A DNA stretch of 64,000 bases from Ramlibacter ginsenosidimutans (GTDB lineage Bacteria; Pseudomonadota; Gammaproteobacteria; Burkholderiales; Burkholderiaceae_C), in NCBI RefSeq assembly GCF_042678185.1, contig NZ_JBHUDQ010000019.1. The stretch is one strand, 5' to 3'. Made by a program: the position numbers and the translations under genes. Positions 1 to 8,026 of this stretch are shown here, piece after piece. The notes under the pieces were generated by a model. That model was given only the letters and a program-made list of their open reading frames with translations. It was not told the origin of the DNA and searched no databases. Numbering within the stretch: the first letter of the stretch is position 1; each line of letters opens with the position of its first letter.

Positions 1-2
1 GC

Positions 3-1721
3 GCGCGAAGGATCCTGCCGGCGCTGTTCTTCGTGCTTGCGTGCTGCATTCCATTCGCACTCGTCTGGTTGCTGCCCGCGGACCGCCAGGATTTCTTCAG
101 GAACATGGCGGCGACGACGCTCTTCTCGTCGAACATCTATCTCTGGAAGACCAGCAGCTATTTCAGTCGCAACGCGGACCTCAAGCCGCTGCTTCACATG
201 TGGAGCCTCGGCGTCGAGGAACAGTTCTACCTGTTCTTCCCCCTGTTCCTCGGCATTGCCTGGCGCTTCGGCCGGCGTGCGATAGTCGTGATGCTGACGC
301 TGGCCGCGGTGGGCAGCCTGCTGGTGGCACAGTGGCTCGCACTCGTGCGGCCCACGCCCGCGTTCTATCTCCTGCCACCCCGCGCGTGGGAGCTGATCGT
401 CGGCTGCCTGCTCGCCTTCTACCTCGAAAAGCGCGAAGCAGGCGTACCCATTCTCGGCACCGTGGGCCTGATCGCCATCGCAGCCGCGGTCGCACTCTAC
501 GACAAGACGACGCCCTTCCCCGGCTTCTACGCACTCGTACCGACCCTGGGCGCGGCCGCAGTGATCGCCGGCGCGGGACCGCGCACGTTCGCGGGACGCC
601 TGCTCTCCGCCCGGCCCTTCGTCGGCATCGGGCTCGTGAGCTACAGCGCGTACCTGTGGCACCAGCCGCTCTTCGCGTTCGCGCGCAACTACGGTGTGGA
701 GCAGTCCGATTTCCCCGTGATGTTCGGCCTGACCGTGATGAGCCTGGTGCTCGCCACCCTGAGTTGGCGCTTCGTGGAGCGCCCGTTCAGAAGCGGCCTG
801 AGCCGGCAATGGGTGTTGCGGGCGGCGGCAGCGAGCACGGCGTCCATGCTCGCCATCGGCGCGGTGGCGGCATCGGTGATGCCCAGCGACGTGCAGGTCG
901 AGCAAACCGCCGACAGCTGCAACTTTTCGGCAAGCGACTGCTTCCGCCTGCCGGCGCCGCGCGCCCGGGTCGCGCTCTGGGGCGACAGCTACGCAGATGC
1001 GTTTGCCATCAGCCTGGCGCGCAGGCTGGCGAAGGACAACATCTCGCTGCACCTTTTCATCAAGCAGAGCTGCCCCTCGATCCTCGGCACGCGCCGCAAC
1101 GAGCCCCATACGACGGGCGTGGGATTCGCTTCCGACTGCGAACGCCACAACGACGCCTCGGTCGCAACGATCCAGCAGCAGAAGTTCGACTCCGTGATCC
1201 TGACCAGCGCGTACAGCTGGTACCTGACTGGCGTGAACACGGAAGGTCGCCCGATCCTCCTCGATCGCGACAACCCGTCGCTCGGTCCGCGCCAGTTCAT
1301 GTCGGCGCGTCTCGGGCAAACCATCGACGCGATCGCGGCCTCCGGATCCAAGGTGATCCTGGTCACGCCGCACCCCACGGTCGAAGACTTCGACCGGCAA
1401 CGCCATGAGGTGCTCGCAGGGCGTTTGCATGCCATCCTGGGCGACTACGCACAGGCGACCATGGTCCGGCGCACCCTGCTGTCCGGCCTCGACCCCTCCA
1501 AGTTCACCGAGGTGGACGGACGCGACCTGCTTTGCCAGGACGCGAGATGTCCTGTCGTGAGCGGCGGACGGGTTCTTCTTTTCGATGGAAGCCACGTGTC
1601 CACGCAGGCTGCGCCCGAATTCGCGGACGCGATCGCAAGGAAGATCGAGGCCGGCCTGGGTTCCAGGCCCAAGCTGCTCCAGGCGAGCAGCGCGCCGCAG
1701 CTGGTGGAATTCAAGCGGTGA
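3..1721 (+). CDS. Acyltransferase 3 (OafA/YrhL type) with C-terminal SGNH domain, 5' truncated
   Basis: Predicted inner-membrane O-acyltransferase that moves acyl groups onto a surface glycan. The reading frame is open to the left edge (the first visible residues are ARRILPALFFV), so the N-terminus is missing and 572 residues remain. The family motif WSLGVEEQFY lies near residues 67-76, preceded by the conserved His of LLHMW. Several hydrophobic segments follow up to about residue 290. From about residue 320 the protein becomes soluble and shows SGNH-hydrolase blocks: GDSYAD (nucleophile Ser near residue 329) and DGSHVS near residue 526 for the Asp/His pair. This acyltransferase-SGNH fusion is a well-known architecture in O-antigen and exopolysaccharide acetylation. 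The acceptor cannot be told from the sequence. The next gene starts 375 bases downstream with its own regulatory region, so the two are probably not co-transcribed. Confidence 0.9.
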   Translation, partial: ARRILPALFFVLACCIPFALVWLLPADRQDFFRNMAATTLFSSNIYLWKTSSYFSRNADLKPLLHMWSLGVEEQFYLFFPLFLGIAWRFGRRAIVVMLTLAAVGSLLVAQWLALVRPTPAFYLLPPRAWELIVGCLLAFYLEKREAGVPILGTVGLIAIAAAVALYDKTTPFPGFYALVPTLGAAAVIAGAGPRTFAGRLLSARPFVGIGLVSYSAYLWHQPLFAFARNYGVEQSDFPVMFGLTVMSLVLATLSWRFVERPFRSGLSRQWVLRAAAASTASMLAIGAVAASVMPSDVQVEQTADSCNFSASDCFRLPAPRARVALWGDSYADAFAISLARRLAKDNISLHLFIKQSCPSILGTRRNEPHTTGVGFASDCERHNDASVATIQQQKFDSVILTSAYSWYLTGVNTEGRPILLDRDNPSLGPRQFMSARLGQTIDAIAASGSKVILVTPHPTVEDFDRQRHEVLAGRLHAILGDYAQATMVRRTLLSGLDPSKFTEVDGRDLLCQDARCPVVSGGRVLLFDGSHVSTQAAPEFADAIARKIEAGLGSRPKLLQASSAPQLVEFKR

Positions 1722-1992
1722 GTGCGGCACGCAGGCACGAGTCGTCGATGGCCTGACGCAGCAACGCGCGTATTGCTTTAGCAGCGGTGTGGCGTGACTC
1801 GCGTGCGCGCCGGAGCATCTTTACCTCTCGTTAACGTCCGGAAGTAAGTTGTTATTTTTCTGACGCGAGGTACGTGGGTCGCACCCGCTGATGCATCCAG
1901 GATATCCGCCGTTACTTCGCAGTCGTTGATCGGCTCTCGCGTCGACGTTCCGCCGCAGCGATATCGCTGAGTGTGAACTACGCAATTGTCGA

Positions 1993-2001
1993 GTGTAGGA
2001 C
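1993..2001 (+). promoter_or_regulatory. GTGTAGGAC element upstream of GH5 gene
   Basis: GTGTAGGAC lies 96 bases before the GH5 start codon. The same 9-mer, read in gene orientation, occurs upstream of the first GH12 gene, and GTAGGAC upstream of the second. At this site I see no clear second GTAGGA 23 bases away, unlike the GH12 sites. A role as a shared operator is an inference. Confidence 0.45.
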
Positions 2002-2083
2002 GCCTCCCAATTTTCGCGTGAGCGCGACCGGTTCGTCACCGAGCGACCTCTACAGCTCCCATACTGCGCTGGCACATCGTTAT

Positions 2084-2089
2084 GGAGGT
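2084..2089 (+). promoter_or_regulatory. Ribosome binding site fixing the GH5 start
   Basis: GGAGGT is followed by seven bases and then ATG at 2097. An upstream in-frame ATG at 2082 overlaps this Shine-Dalgarno sequence and has none of its own, so 2097 is the start. Confidence 0.8.
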
Positions 2090-2096
2090 CACTTTT

Positions 2097-4652
2097 ATGA
2101 AGCGGCGTGAATTTAGTTTGTCGCTCGGCGCAGCAGCCGTGCTCACCGCCTGTGGTGGCGGGGGTGGCGGCAGTTCTGACGGGGGAACCCCGTCTCCGGC
2201 GCCGGGCGCAGCGCCGACACCGGGCTCCGGCCCTGCTCCTGCTCCGGGTGGCTCATCCGGGCCGACCGGGCCCGCACCCGTGGCCATGCAGTTCGCCATC
2301 GGCACGAACCTCGCGAGCATGGAACTCGGAGACGCGCTCCGGTTCGGGCCGAGCACCTTGCCCAATGTCAATTTCGCAGTCCCGCGCCAGCAGGACGTGG
2401 ACTACCTGAAGGCCAACGGGTTCGGCAAGTCCCGGCTTCCCATTCGCTGGGAAATGCTGCAGCCGATCCTGCACGATGCGAAGCCGAGCGCCGAAACCCT
2501 CTCCAAGATCGGCGTCAGCGGTCCAGGCGAGTTCCATCCCGGATACGCCGCGTTCATCACGCAGGTGCTCGACGCGCATGCGAAGGCCGGCACGAAGTGC
2601 ATCATCGACGTGCACAACTACTGCCGCTACACGGACTTCGTGTACCAGGCCAACGGCGACGTGAAGGGGCTGACCAAGCCGAACAGCGTCGCTCAGGCGT
2701 TCACGACGGATTCCTCCCAGGTGCAGTTCCGCATCATGGCGCTGGCGCCCGGTGCGACGCTCACCATCGACAACTACGTCGACTTCATGAGCCGCATCGC
2801 GAAGAAGTGGAAGGATCACCCGGGCCTGGGTGGCTACGGCATGATGAACGAGCCGAACGCGATGCCCAAGCCCGGCGACACCCTCGGCAACGATCCCAAC
2901 CTGCCCCCCATCTACAACGGCCAGGACCTCACCATCTGGCCGACGTTCGCCGCTGCTGCCGTGAAGGCCATTCGCGCGATCGATGCCGATACCCTGATCT
3001 ACCTGGGCGGCAACAACTTCAGCGACGCCTGGGGCCTCGGTACCGAGAACCCGGGCTGGCCGCTGAACGCGGAGAAGATCGTGTACGAAGTGCACTGCTA
3101 CCTGGACGCGACCAACAGCGGACAGGGTGCGAACTGGAACATCCAGGTGGGCTCGAACTTCAGCGTGGGCGTGAACGACAAGGCGCCGATCGACGAAATG
3201 ACCGGCGCCAAGCGCCTGCAGCAGGCGCTGGACTTCGCGCTGCCGCGCAAGATGGCGATCGCGCTCACCGAGACCGGCATGCCCGCGGATGATGCGCACT
3301 GGCAGGCGTCCTGGACGAACATGATCCAGCTCGCGAAGAAGAACAATGTCGAGGTGTATTCGTGGGCCGGTGGCTCGCACTGGCAGCACCGCGGGCAGCA
3401 CGTCACCCACATTCCCACGTGGTACCAGAACAAGCCGGCCCAGTCGCAGCAAGCCGGAGCCATGATGGCGGTCGCGGAAAGCTGGAAGGCATCGATCTTC
3501 GACGCGGGTCCGGGCTGGGCGAGGACGGATGCGGGCGCGCCTGCGCCCGTCACCATCACGGTGTATGCGCGAGGCGCCCTCCAGCAGTCCGTGACGATCA
3601 CCGTGAGCTCGGACAACGGCGGCACGTTCAACAAGACGACGTTGATCATTCCCGCCGGCGCCAACGGGTCCGACAGCTTCACTTTCACGCCGAAGGCGAA
3701 TGCAGTCACCACGCTCACTTACTCGAGCAATTCCGCGCCGAACCTGCCGCCGCCGCGCAAGGTGTACTCGCTGACGGACCCGGTGGCGTACTCGGCCACT
3801 ACCCGAGCGGACGGAACCAGCAACCTCCCCGATGCCGCCATGGCGCTCCTGGCCAAGTACGCTGCGGCGAAGTGGGACATGGCCGATGGCTACACGGATC
3901 CGCTTTACGGCGCGCCGTGCGCGGTCGGCCAGGAACTCCGTGCGGTGTCCGACTCCGGCTTCGGATCGTCGGCGGGCAACGAGATGGAGATGGTGAACTG
4001 GTTCAACACCGGCCCCGGCATGGGCCTGTTCGTCACTCCCAAGATGGCGATGGTGGGTACGCGCAAGGCGGCCGACCTGACGAATGCCGATTACCGGGTC
4101 CAGGTGTTCGGCCTCTGGTGCCGCAAGCGGTTTGCGGTTCCGCTCACGAGCAGCACCACGTTCACCGCGGATCCCACGCCCATCGAGGTCGTGCCGTACG
4201 GGCTGAACGATCCCCAGTTCGCCATCGCCGCGATCTCGGTGCCGTCTGCGGACGCCTCGGGCGTCATCTTCCAGGCCAGTGCCGCCGACTACGGACACCT
4301 TGCCGCGCTGGAACTGAAGGCGGGTAAGCCGCAGGCGAGGTGGGTGGATCCGGCAGGGACTGAAACAGTGGTGCCCGCGCTCACCGCGCTGACACCGGGC
4401 ACGCCGACGACCGTGGCGCTCCTGTCCACCGGCTCCACGCAGACGCTGCGCGTGGGCGCCGCCGCGACCAGCAAGGCGGTGACGCTTCCGTCGGCCCAGT
4501 TCGATCAGCTTCTGCTCGGCAGCGGCTTCAACTACGACTTTCCGCAACAGAGCTTCGGGGGCTACCTGGTCGCGGCGGTCACGGGCAAGGGGACGCCGAC
4601 TTCAGCGGAGATGGGCGTGATCGAGTCCTACCTGCTGCTCGGGACGCACTGA
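2097..4652 (+). CDS. Glycoside hydrolase family 5 (cellulase-like) lipoprotein
   Basis: Predicted cell-surface beta-glucanase of 851 residues. The N-terminus MKRREFSLSLGAAAVLTAC is a lipoprotein signal (lipobox LTAC) with some twin-arginine character, followed by a Gly/Ser/Pro/Ala-rich linker to about residue 60. The catalytic barrel spans roughly 65-460 and shows the GH5 landmarks: DVHNY (His173), MMNEPN with acid/base Glu252, EVHCY (His333) and ALTETG with nucleophile Glu392. The C-terminal ~390 residues do not match a domain I recognise and may be binding or adhesion modules. The start is set by GGAGGT at 2084. A hairpin terminator follows. It faces two GH12 genes, which together suggest beta-glucan degradation. 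The exact substrate (cellulose, mixed-linkage glucan or xyloglucan) is not decidable here. Confidence 0.85.
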   Translation: MKRREFSLSLGAAAVLTACGGGGGGSSDGGTPSPAPGAAPTPGSGPAPAPGGSSGPTGPAPVAMQFAIGTNLASMELGDALRFGPSTLPNVNFAVPRQQDVDYLKANGFGKSRLPIRWEMLQPILHDAKPSAETLSKIGVSGPGEFHPGYAAFITQVLDAHAKAGTKCIIDVHNYCRYTDFVYQANGDVKGLTKPNSVAQAFTTDSSQVQFRIMALAPGATLTIDNYVDFMSRIAKKWKDHPGLGGYGMMNEPNAMPKPGDTLGNDPNLPPIYNGQDLTIWPTFAAAAVKAIRAIDADTLIYLGGNNFSDAWGLGTENPGWPLNAEKIVYEVHCYLDATNSGQGANWNIQVGSNFSVGVNDKAPIDEMTGAKRLQQALDFALPRKMAIALTETGMPADDAHWQASWTNMIQLAKKNNVEVYSWAGGSHWQHRGQHVTHIPTWYQNKPAQSQQAGAMMAVAESWKASIFDAGPGWARTDAGAPAPVTITVYARGALQQSVTITVSSDNGGTFNKTTLIIPAGANGSDSFTFTPKANAVTTLTYSSNSAPNLPPPRKVYSLTDPVAYSATTRADGTSNLPDAAMALLAKYAAAKWDMADGYTDPLYGAPCAVGQELRAVSDSGFGSSAGNEMEMVNWFNTGPGMGLFVTPKMAMVGTRKAADLTNADYRVQVFGLWCRKRFAVPLTSSTTFTADPTPIEVVPYGLNDPQFAIAAISVPSADASGVIFQASAADYGHLAALELKAGKPQARWVDPAGTETVVPALTALTPGTPTTVALLSTGSTQTLRVGAAATSKAVTLPSAQFDQLLLGSGFNYDFPQQSFGGYLVAAVTGKGTPTSAEMGVIESYLLLGTH

Positions 4653-4672
4653 TCGGTACCAGCTGAAAAGTG

Positions 4673-4699
4673 AAAAGGGCCGCGCAAGCGGCCCTTTTT
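4673..4699. terminator. Bidirectional Rho-independent terminator between GH5 and GH12 genes
   Basis: The stem GGGCCGC (4677-4683) pairs with GCGGCCC (4688-4694) around a GCAA loop. It is flanked by AAAA on the left and TTTTT on the right, so it can serve both converging genes. Confidence 0.85.
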
Positions 4700-4740
4700 C
4701 CTGGCGAGCATCGCAGCGGGAGCGGCTCCCGCGGCGCGCG

Positions 4741-5868
4741 CTACTTCCAGACCCGGTAGTTGAACATCGTGATGTCGCCCGTGCCGTCGACCGGCTCGAC
4801 ACCGAGTTCGACACTCGTGAGGTACTCGTTGCCGTTCGCCCAGGGGGTGCCGGCGCTGTCCTTTTGCGTCGCGACATAGTTGATGAACGCGGCCAGGTTC
4901 AGGGTACCGGGCTGGATGCCGGGCTGGTCGGGTTCGAACACGATGAACTTCCATTTGCCATTGAAGTCCGGCGCGTAGTAGATGTGCCACAGGCGCCCAT
5001 CGATCGTGGCGTCGTGGCTGTACCAGGCCGGGTTGCGTCCACCGCCGCCGGCCACATAGGCGCCGTAGCCACCCCAGTAGTCCAGCGGAATCATGATCTC
5101 GTGCGTGATCTCGTTGCAGTTGTCGAACCCATGGCACTGGTCCGGCGTGTTCTGCAGCCAGATGTCATAGCTCAGGTGCCCATGGCCGGTCGGCGCGGCA
5201 TTGTGCTTGTAAGCGACCGAGCCCTTCAACGAAGCGATCGGCAGTTGCAGCGGGAAGATCGAGCCGGGCGTCTTGCCGCTCGGATAGGTCTGGCTGTTCG
5301 TGCCATCGAGCAGGCGCACGTCGAAGCCCCCCGGCAGAGTCCAGGAGTTCGCGTAACCCGGCTTGTTGCCGGACAGCAGCGCCATGTAGCTCTTGACCTC
5401 GGTGGTGCCAGTGGGCCAGGCCCAGCTGATGCGGCCTGCGACTTCGCCATTCGGGCCCATCGTCGGGCTCACGCCCATGCTCTGCTGGTACTGAGTGCCG
5501 GTGACACCTGTGTAGGTTCCGCGGGTGAGTCCCGCTGCTCCCCAGACACCGTCCTGCAGCCAGTAGGCGTCCGTGTTGAACCCGGTCTGCAGAATCGTGG
5601 TCGGCCACGCTGCCATGCTGATGTCGGTCGGAGCCGCCAACGCGGAGCCCGCGGTCGTGGTGGAGGTCGTGCTCGTGGAGGTCGTGCTCGTGGAGGTCGT
5701 GCCCGTCGAAGTCGAGCCCTTGCTGTAATTGGAGGACCCGCCGGTGGCGCAGGCATTGGGGACCCTGCGGGCGCAGGCGGCCTGGGCGCTGACGGAGGAA
5801 TCGTCCCCACCGCCGCAGCCGACCAGGGCGAGCGAGAGAAGGGTACAAAGGGTGAAACTGCTTTTCAT
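4741..5868 (-). CDS. Glycoside hydrolase family 12 lipoprotein, copy 1
   Basis: Predicted secreted endo-beta-glucanase or xyloglucanase of 375 residues. It has a lipoprotein signal peptide with lipobox LVGC (Cys18), a Gly-rich stretch, and a Ser/Thr linker at about 48-73. The catalytic domain covers about 85-375. GH12 landmarks are HEIMIPLDYWG with nucleophile Glu257 and VELGVEPVDG with acid/base Glu358. The segment FIVFEPDQPG followed by LAAFINYV is the usual penultimate-strand region of the family. A tandem paralogue lies directly upstream in transcription order (6426-7481). The upstream region shares two sequence blocks with that paralogue at nearly equal distances. The ribosome binding site before the ATG is weak. 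Family assignment is by motif recognition, not by a search. Confidence 0.82.
   Translation of the reverse strand: MKSSFTLCTLLSLALVGCGGGDDSSVSAQAACARRVPNACATGGSSNYSKGSTSTGTTSTSTTSTSTTSTTTAGSALAAPTDISMAAWPTTILQTGFNTDAYWLQDGVWGAAGLTRGTYTGVTGTQYQQSMGVSPTMGPNGEVAGRISWAWPTGTTEVKSYMALLSGNKPGYANSWTLPGGFDVRLLDGTNSQTYPSGKTPGSIFPLQLPIASLKGSVAYKHNAAPTGHGHLSYDIWLQNTPDQCHGFDNCNEITHEIMIPLDYWGGYGAYVAGGGGRNPAWYSHDATIDGRLWHIYYAPDFNGKWKFIVFEPDQPGIQPGTLNLAAFINYVATQKDSAGTPWANGNEYLTSVELGVEPVDGTGDITMFNYRVWK
5660..5704 (-). repeat. 15-bp tandem repeat encoding the Ser/Thr linker
   Basis: Three head-to-tail copies of a 15-bp unit (GTGGAGGTCGTGCTC on the plus strand, last copy with one change) encode the Thr/Ser linker of the GH12 protein. 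Such an array could change length by slippage in 5-residue steps without breaking the frame. Confidence 0.8.
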
Positions 5869-5957
5869 TCGACGGTTGGTAGTAGCGAGGTGTGCCGGAC
5901 TCTTCGTTGCGGCTCAGCTAGGCCGGCAGCCCGGACTCTAGGGGCCATCCGAGGCTC

Positions 5958-5980
5958 AACCGTTTGAAAATGCAGAGCCG
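5958..5980 (-). promoter_or_regulatory. Conserved putative promoter block, GH12 copy 1
   Basis: Read toward the gene, the block is GGCTCTGCATTTTCAAACGG. A close match (GCTCTGCAATTACGAAACGG) lies upstream of GH12 copy 2, both about 103-105 bases before the start codon. Conservation in otherwise diverged upstream DNA suggests a promoter core or operator. Confidence 0.5.
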
Positions 5981-6080
5981 ATAAGCGGCTCAAGCGTGTT
6001 TTTTTGCGCGGCTCCAACATGCGAAGCGGGCCGTAAAGTCGCGCCACCGCTGGAATTGGCCGACAACCGCGTGGCGCGTT

Positions 6081-6110
6081 GTCCTACACGTCAGGTTTAC
6101 CCATTCCTAC
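6081..6110 (-). promoter_or_regulatory. Paired GTAGGA direct repeats upstream of GH12 copy 1
   Basis: On the plus strand GTCCTAC (6081-6087) and TCCTAC (6105-6110) lie 23 bases apart, with ACCCA directly before the second. The site lies 214 bases from the start codon. GH12 copy 2 has the same layout and spacing 215 bases from its start. Two helical turns of spacing suit a dimeric or cooperative activator, which is an inference. Confidence 0.55.
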
Positions 6111-6353
6111 GCGGAGCGAAGGGTCGTTACCCGGATCCGAAAGAACTCACAGGGAGTTCGTGGCGGCGGCGAGACGCGCGAAAGTCGTCAAGCCTCGGAA
6201 TCGAGGCCGGATCGGCCTGTCCTCGCGCGTCGAGCAAAGGCCGATTCGCTGGCGGCGCAGAGGTCGGTCCGCTCGCCCTGCAGAGGTCCGCTGCCCGCGA
6301 CCGGCTATCACGCCAGGCGCGCCTGCGACGGCTTCGGTGAGGGCACCAATAGA

Positions 6354-6377
6354 AATGGGCCGCGTGAGCGGCCCATT
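6354..6377 (-). terminator. Terminator hairpin after GH12 copy 2
   Basis: The 10-bp arms AATGGGCCGC and GCGGCCCATT flank a GTGA loop about 50 bases past the stop codon. The T tract on the minus strand is short, so termination may be partial. Confidence 0.65.
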
Positions 6378-6425
6378 CGTTTGCATGTCTGCGTCGAAGC
6401 GGGAGCGTGCTCCCGCCAGTGCGTG

Positions 6426-7481
6426 CTACTTCCAGACGCGAAACTTGTCCATGGTGATGTCGCCAGTGCCCTCCACCGGCTCGACGCCGAGTTCGACGCT
6501 CACGCAGTACTCGTTTCCCTTCGCCCACGAGCCGGAGCTGTCCTTCTGCGTCGTCAGGTAATTGATGAACGCCGCGAGGTCGAGGGTGCCAGGCTGGATT
6601 CCGGGCTGGTCGGGTTCGAACACCGTGAAGTTCCAGCCCGTGCCCGGCTGGCCGCTCGGGAAGTTGCGCACGAAGTAGACGTGCCACAGGCGCCCGTCGA
6701 TGGTCGCGTCATGGCTGTACCAGTCCGGGTTGCGATAGCCGTAGGCGCCGTAGTTGCCCCAGTAATCCAGCGGAATCATGATCTCATGCGTGATCGGGGG
6801 CGCGCTGAAGCTGGTCGGCTGGTCGGGCGTGTTCTGCAGCCAGATGTCGTAGGTGAGGTGGCCCCGGCCGGTGGGGGTCGCATTGTGCTTGTACTCCACC
6901 GACGTCTTCAGCGACTGGATCGGCAGTTGCAGCGGGAAGATCGAGCCCGGCGTCTTGCCGCTGGGGAATTTGTCGCTCTGCTTGCCGTCGGGCAACTGCA
7001 CCGCGTAGCCACCCGGCGTGGTCCAGGAGTTCGCCCAGCCCGGCTTGTTGCCGGCGAGGAAAGCCATGTAGCTCTTGACCTCGGTGGTGCCGGTCGGCCA
7101 GCCCCAGCTGATGCGGCCAGTGACTTCGCCATTCGCCCCGGTCGTGGGGCTCACGCCCATGCTCTGCTCGTACTGCGAGCCGCTCAATCCTGTGTACGTT
7201 CCGCGCGTGAGCGTCCCGGGTCCCCACACGCCGTCCTGCAGCCAGTACGCGTCGGAGTCGGTCCCGGCCTGCAACATGGTGGAAGGCCACACGCCCAGCT
7301 GTACCGCGGCGGAGGGGGAGAACGATGTCGACGTGCCGGACGAACCGGTTCCTGGGGACGTGCTGCAGGCGCTGCCCGCCGTGCAATCGCTCGCAACCTG
7401 GGCCGGAGAGGAACCACCACCGCCGCCACAGGCCGTCAGCGCAGCGGAGAGAACAGTACAGAGGACGAGCTTGAGTTTCAT
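6426..7481 (-). CDS. Glycoside hydrolase family 12 lipoprotein, copy 2
   Basis: Predicted secreted endo-beta-glucanase of 351 residues, closely related to copy 1 over the whole catalytic domain. It has lipobox LTAC (Cys18) and a shorter Gly/Ser linker to about residue 57. GH12 catalytic residues are Glu233 in HEIMIPLDYWG and Glu334 in VELGVEPVEG. Compared with copy 1 it lacks the CHGFDNCN segment before the nucleophile strand and the Gly-rich insert after it, and has a longer FPSGQPGTG loop. It has its own promoter region and its own terminator, so the two genes look like independently transcribed tandem duplicates. AAAGGTGA sits just before the ATG as ribosome binding site. Different loops suggest different product or substrate preference. 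Confidence 0.82.
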   Translation of the reverse strand: MKLKLVLCTVLSAALTACGGGGGSSPAQVASDCTAGSACSTSPGTGSSGTSTSFSPSAAVQLGVWPSTMLQAGTDSDAYWLQDGVWGPGTLTRGTYTGLSGSQYEQSMGVSPTTGANGEVTGRISWGWPTGTTEVKSYMAFLAGNKPGWANSWTTPGGYAVQLPDGKQSDKFPSGKTPGSIFPLQLPIQSLKTSVEYKHNATPTGRGHLTYDIWLQNTPDQPTSFSAPPITHEIMIPLDYWGNYGAYGYRNPDWYSHDATIDGRLWHVYFVRNFPSGQPGTGWNFTVFEPDQPGIQPGTLDLAAFINYLTTQKDSSGSWAKGNEYCVSVELGVEPVEGTGDITMDKFRVWK

Positions 7482-7570
7482 TTCACCTTTGCTTGGGGGG
7501 AGGGACCTGCGACCGCATGGATGGGCCGGGGCACGAAAGCTGGGCGCGACTTTAACGGCGGGTTTTCCCC

Positions 7571-7593
7571 AACCCGTTTCGTAATTGCAGAGC
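7571..7593 (-). promoter_or_regulatory. Conserved putative promoter block, GH12 copy 2
   Basis: In gene orientation the block reads GCTCTGCAATTACGAAACGG followed by GTT. It matches the block at 5958-5980 and lies at almost the same distance from the start codon. Confidence 0.5.
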
Positions 7594-7694
7594 GGAAAGG
7601 CCCTTCAGCGTGCTTTTCCGCACGTTTTCGCATCGCTCGATGGCGGTGCGCCCCTACGGCTGCTGCGTTCTGAATTGAAGAGGTACGGCGTCGC

Positions 7695-7724
7695 GTCCTA
7701 CAAAGGCGTGTCACCCAATCCTAC
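7695..7724 (-). promoter_or_regulatory. Paired GTAGGA direct repeats upstream of GH12 copy 2
   Basis: GTCCTAC (7695-7701) and TCCTAC (7719-7724) are 23 bases apart, with ACCCA directly before the second, exactly as upstream of copy 1. The core lies 215 bases from the start codon. Confidence 0.55.
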
Positions 7725-7849
7725 GGCTGGGCAGAAACCGTTACGGCCGATGCGGGAATAATCACGTAGCTAGCGGGCCCGCTGGTGCTGGGGAAGCGTC
7801 GACGGCTCTCGCGTGGTGCACTTGCAGGGGCGGCGGCCTGCGGCAGAGG

Positions 7850-7967
7850 CGCTGGGGTTCTCTGTCGCTCACCGCCAGCCTGCGAGCAACCTCTCTGCTT
7901 TGCGTCCCCCTGCCGGAACGGCGGCCGCGCCGCCCCCGTAGGCTGGGGTGACGCAGGAACCCCAGCG
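7850..7967. repeat. Dispersed inverted repeat, family A (GTAGGCTGG type), copy 1
   Basis: Two half-elements face each other: CGCTGGGGTTCTCTGTCGCT and following bases (7850-7886), and CCGTAGGCTGGGGTGACGCA and following bases to CCCCAGCG (7935-7967). Related copies occur at 23231-23265 and 63774-63861. The family looks like a REP-like mobile palindrome. Confidence 0.7.
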
Positions 7968-7985
7968 ATGCACGACGCCCAAATG

Positions 7986-8013
7986 AAAAAAGGCCGCTCG
8001 TAGGCGAGCGGCC
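7986..8013 (-). terminator. Rho-independent terminator of ssrA
   Basis: The stem GGCCGCTCG (7992-8000) pairs with CGAGCGGCC (8005-8013). Read on the minus strand it ends in a run of six T (plus-strand AAAAAA at 7986-7991), directly downstream of the tmRNA 3' end. Confidence 0.9.
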
Positions 8014-8026
8014 TTTTCAGGTGAGA

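Larger units (their letters stand above)
1722..2096 (+). other. Intergenic region upstream of the GH5 gene
   Basis: This 375-base gap contains no convincing gene. It is more AT-rich than its surroundings around 1818-1860 and carries a GTGTAGGAC element at 1993-2001 that recurs upstream of both GH12 genes. A strong ribosome binding site sits at its 3' end. I could not identify a confident -35/-10 pair. Confidence 0.6.
5869..6425 (-). other. Intergenic region between the two GH12 genes
   Basis: This 557-base gap has no credible gene. It carries the promoter region of GH12 copy 1 (shared block 5958-5980, direct repeats 6081-6110) and the terminator of copy 2 (6354-6377). The stretch 6111-6340 shows nothing I recognise. 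Confidence 0.65.
7482..8026. other. Intergenic region between GH12 copy 2 and tmRNA
   Basis: This 545-base gap contains the upstream elements of GH12 copy 2 (7571-7593, 7695-7724), a dispersed inverted repeat (7850-7967) and the tmRNA terminator (7986-8013). No reading frame in it looks like a gene. Confidence 0.65.

Noticed and set aside
2082..2096. Start of the GH5 protein at ATG 2082
   Set aside because: This ATG overlaps the GGAGGT that serves ATG 2097, and the lipoprotein signal begins at 2097.
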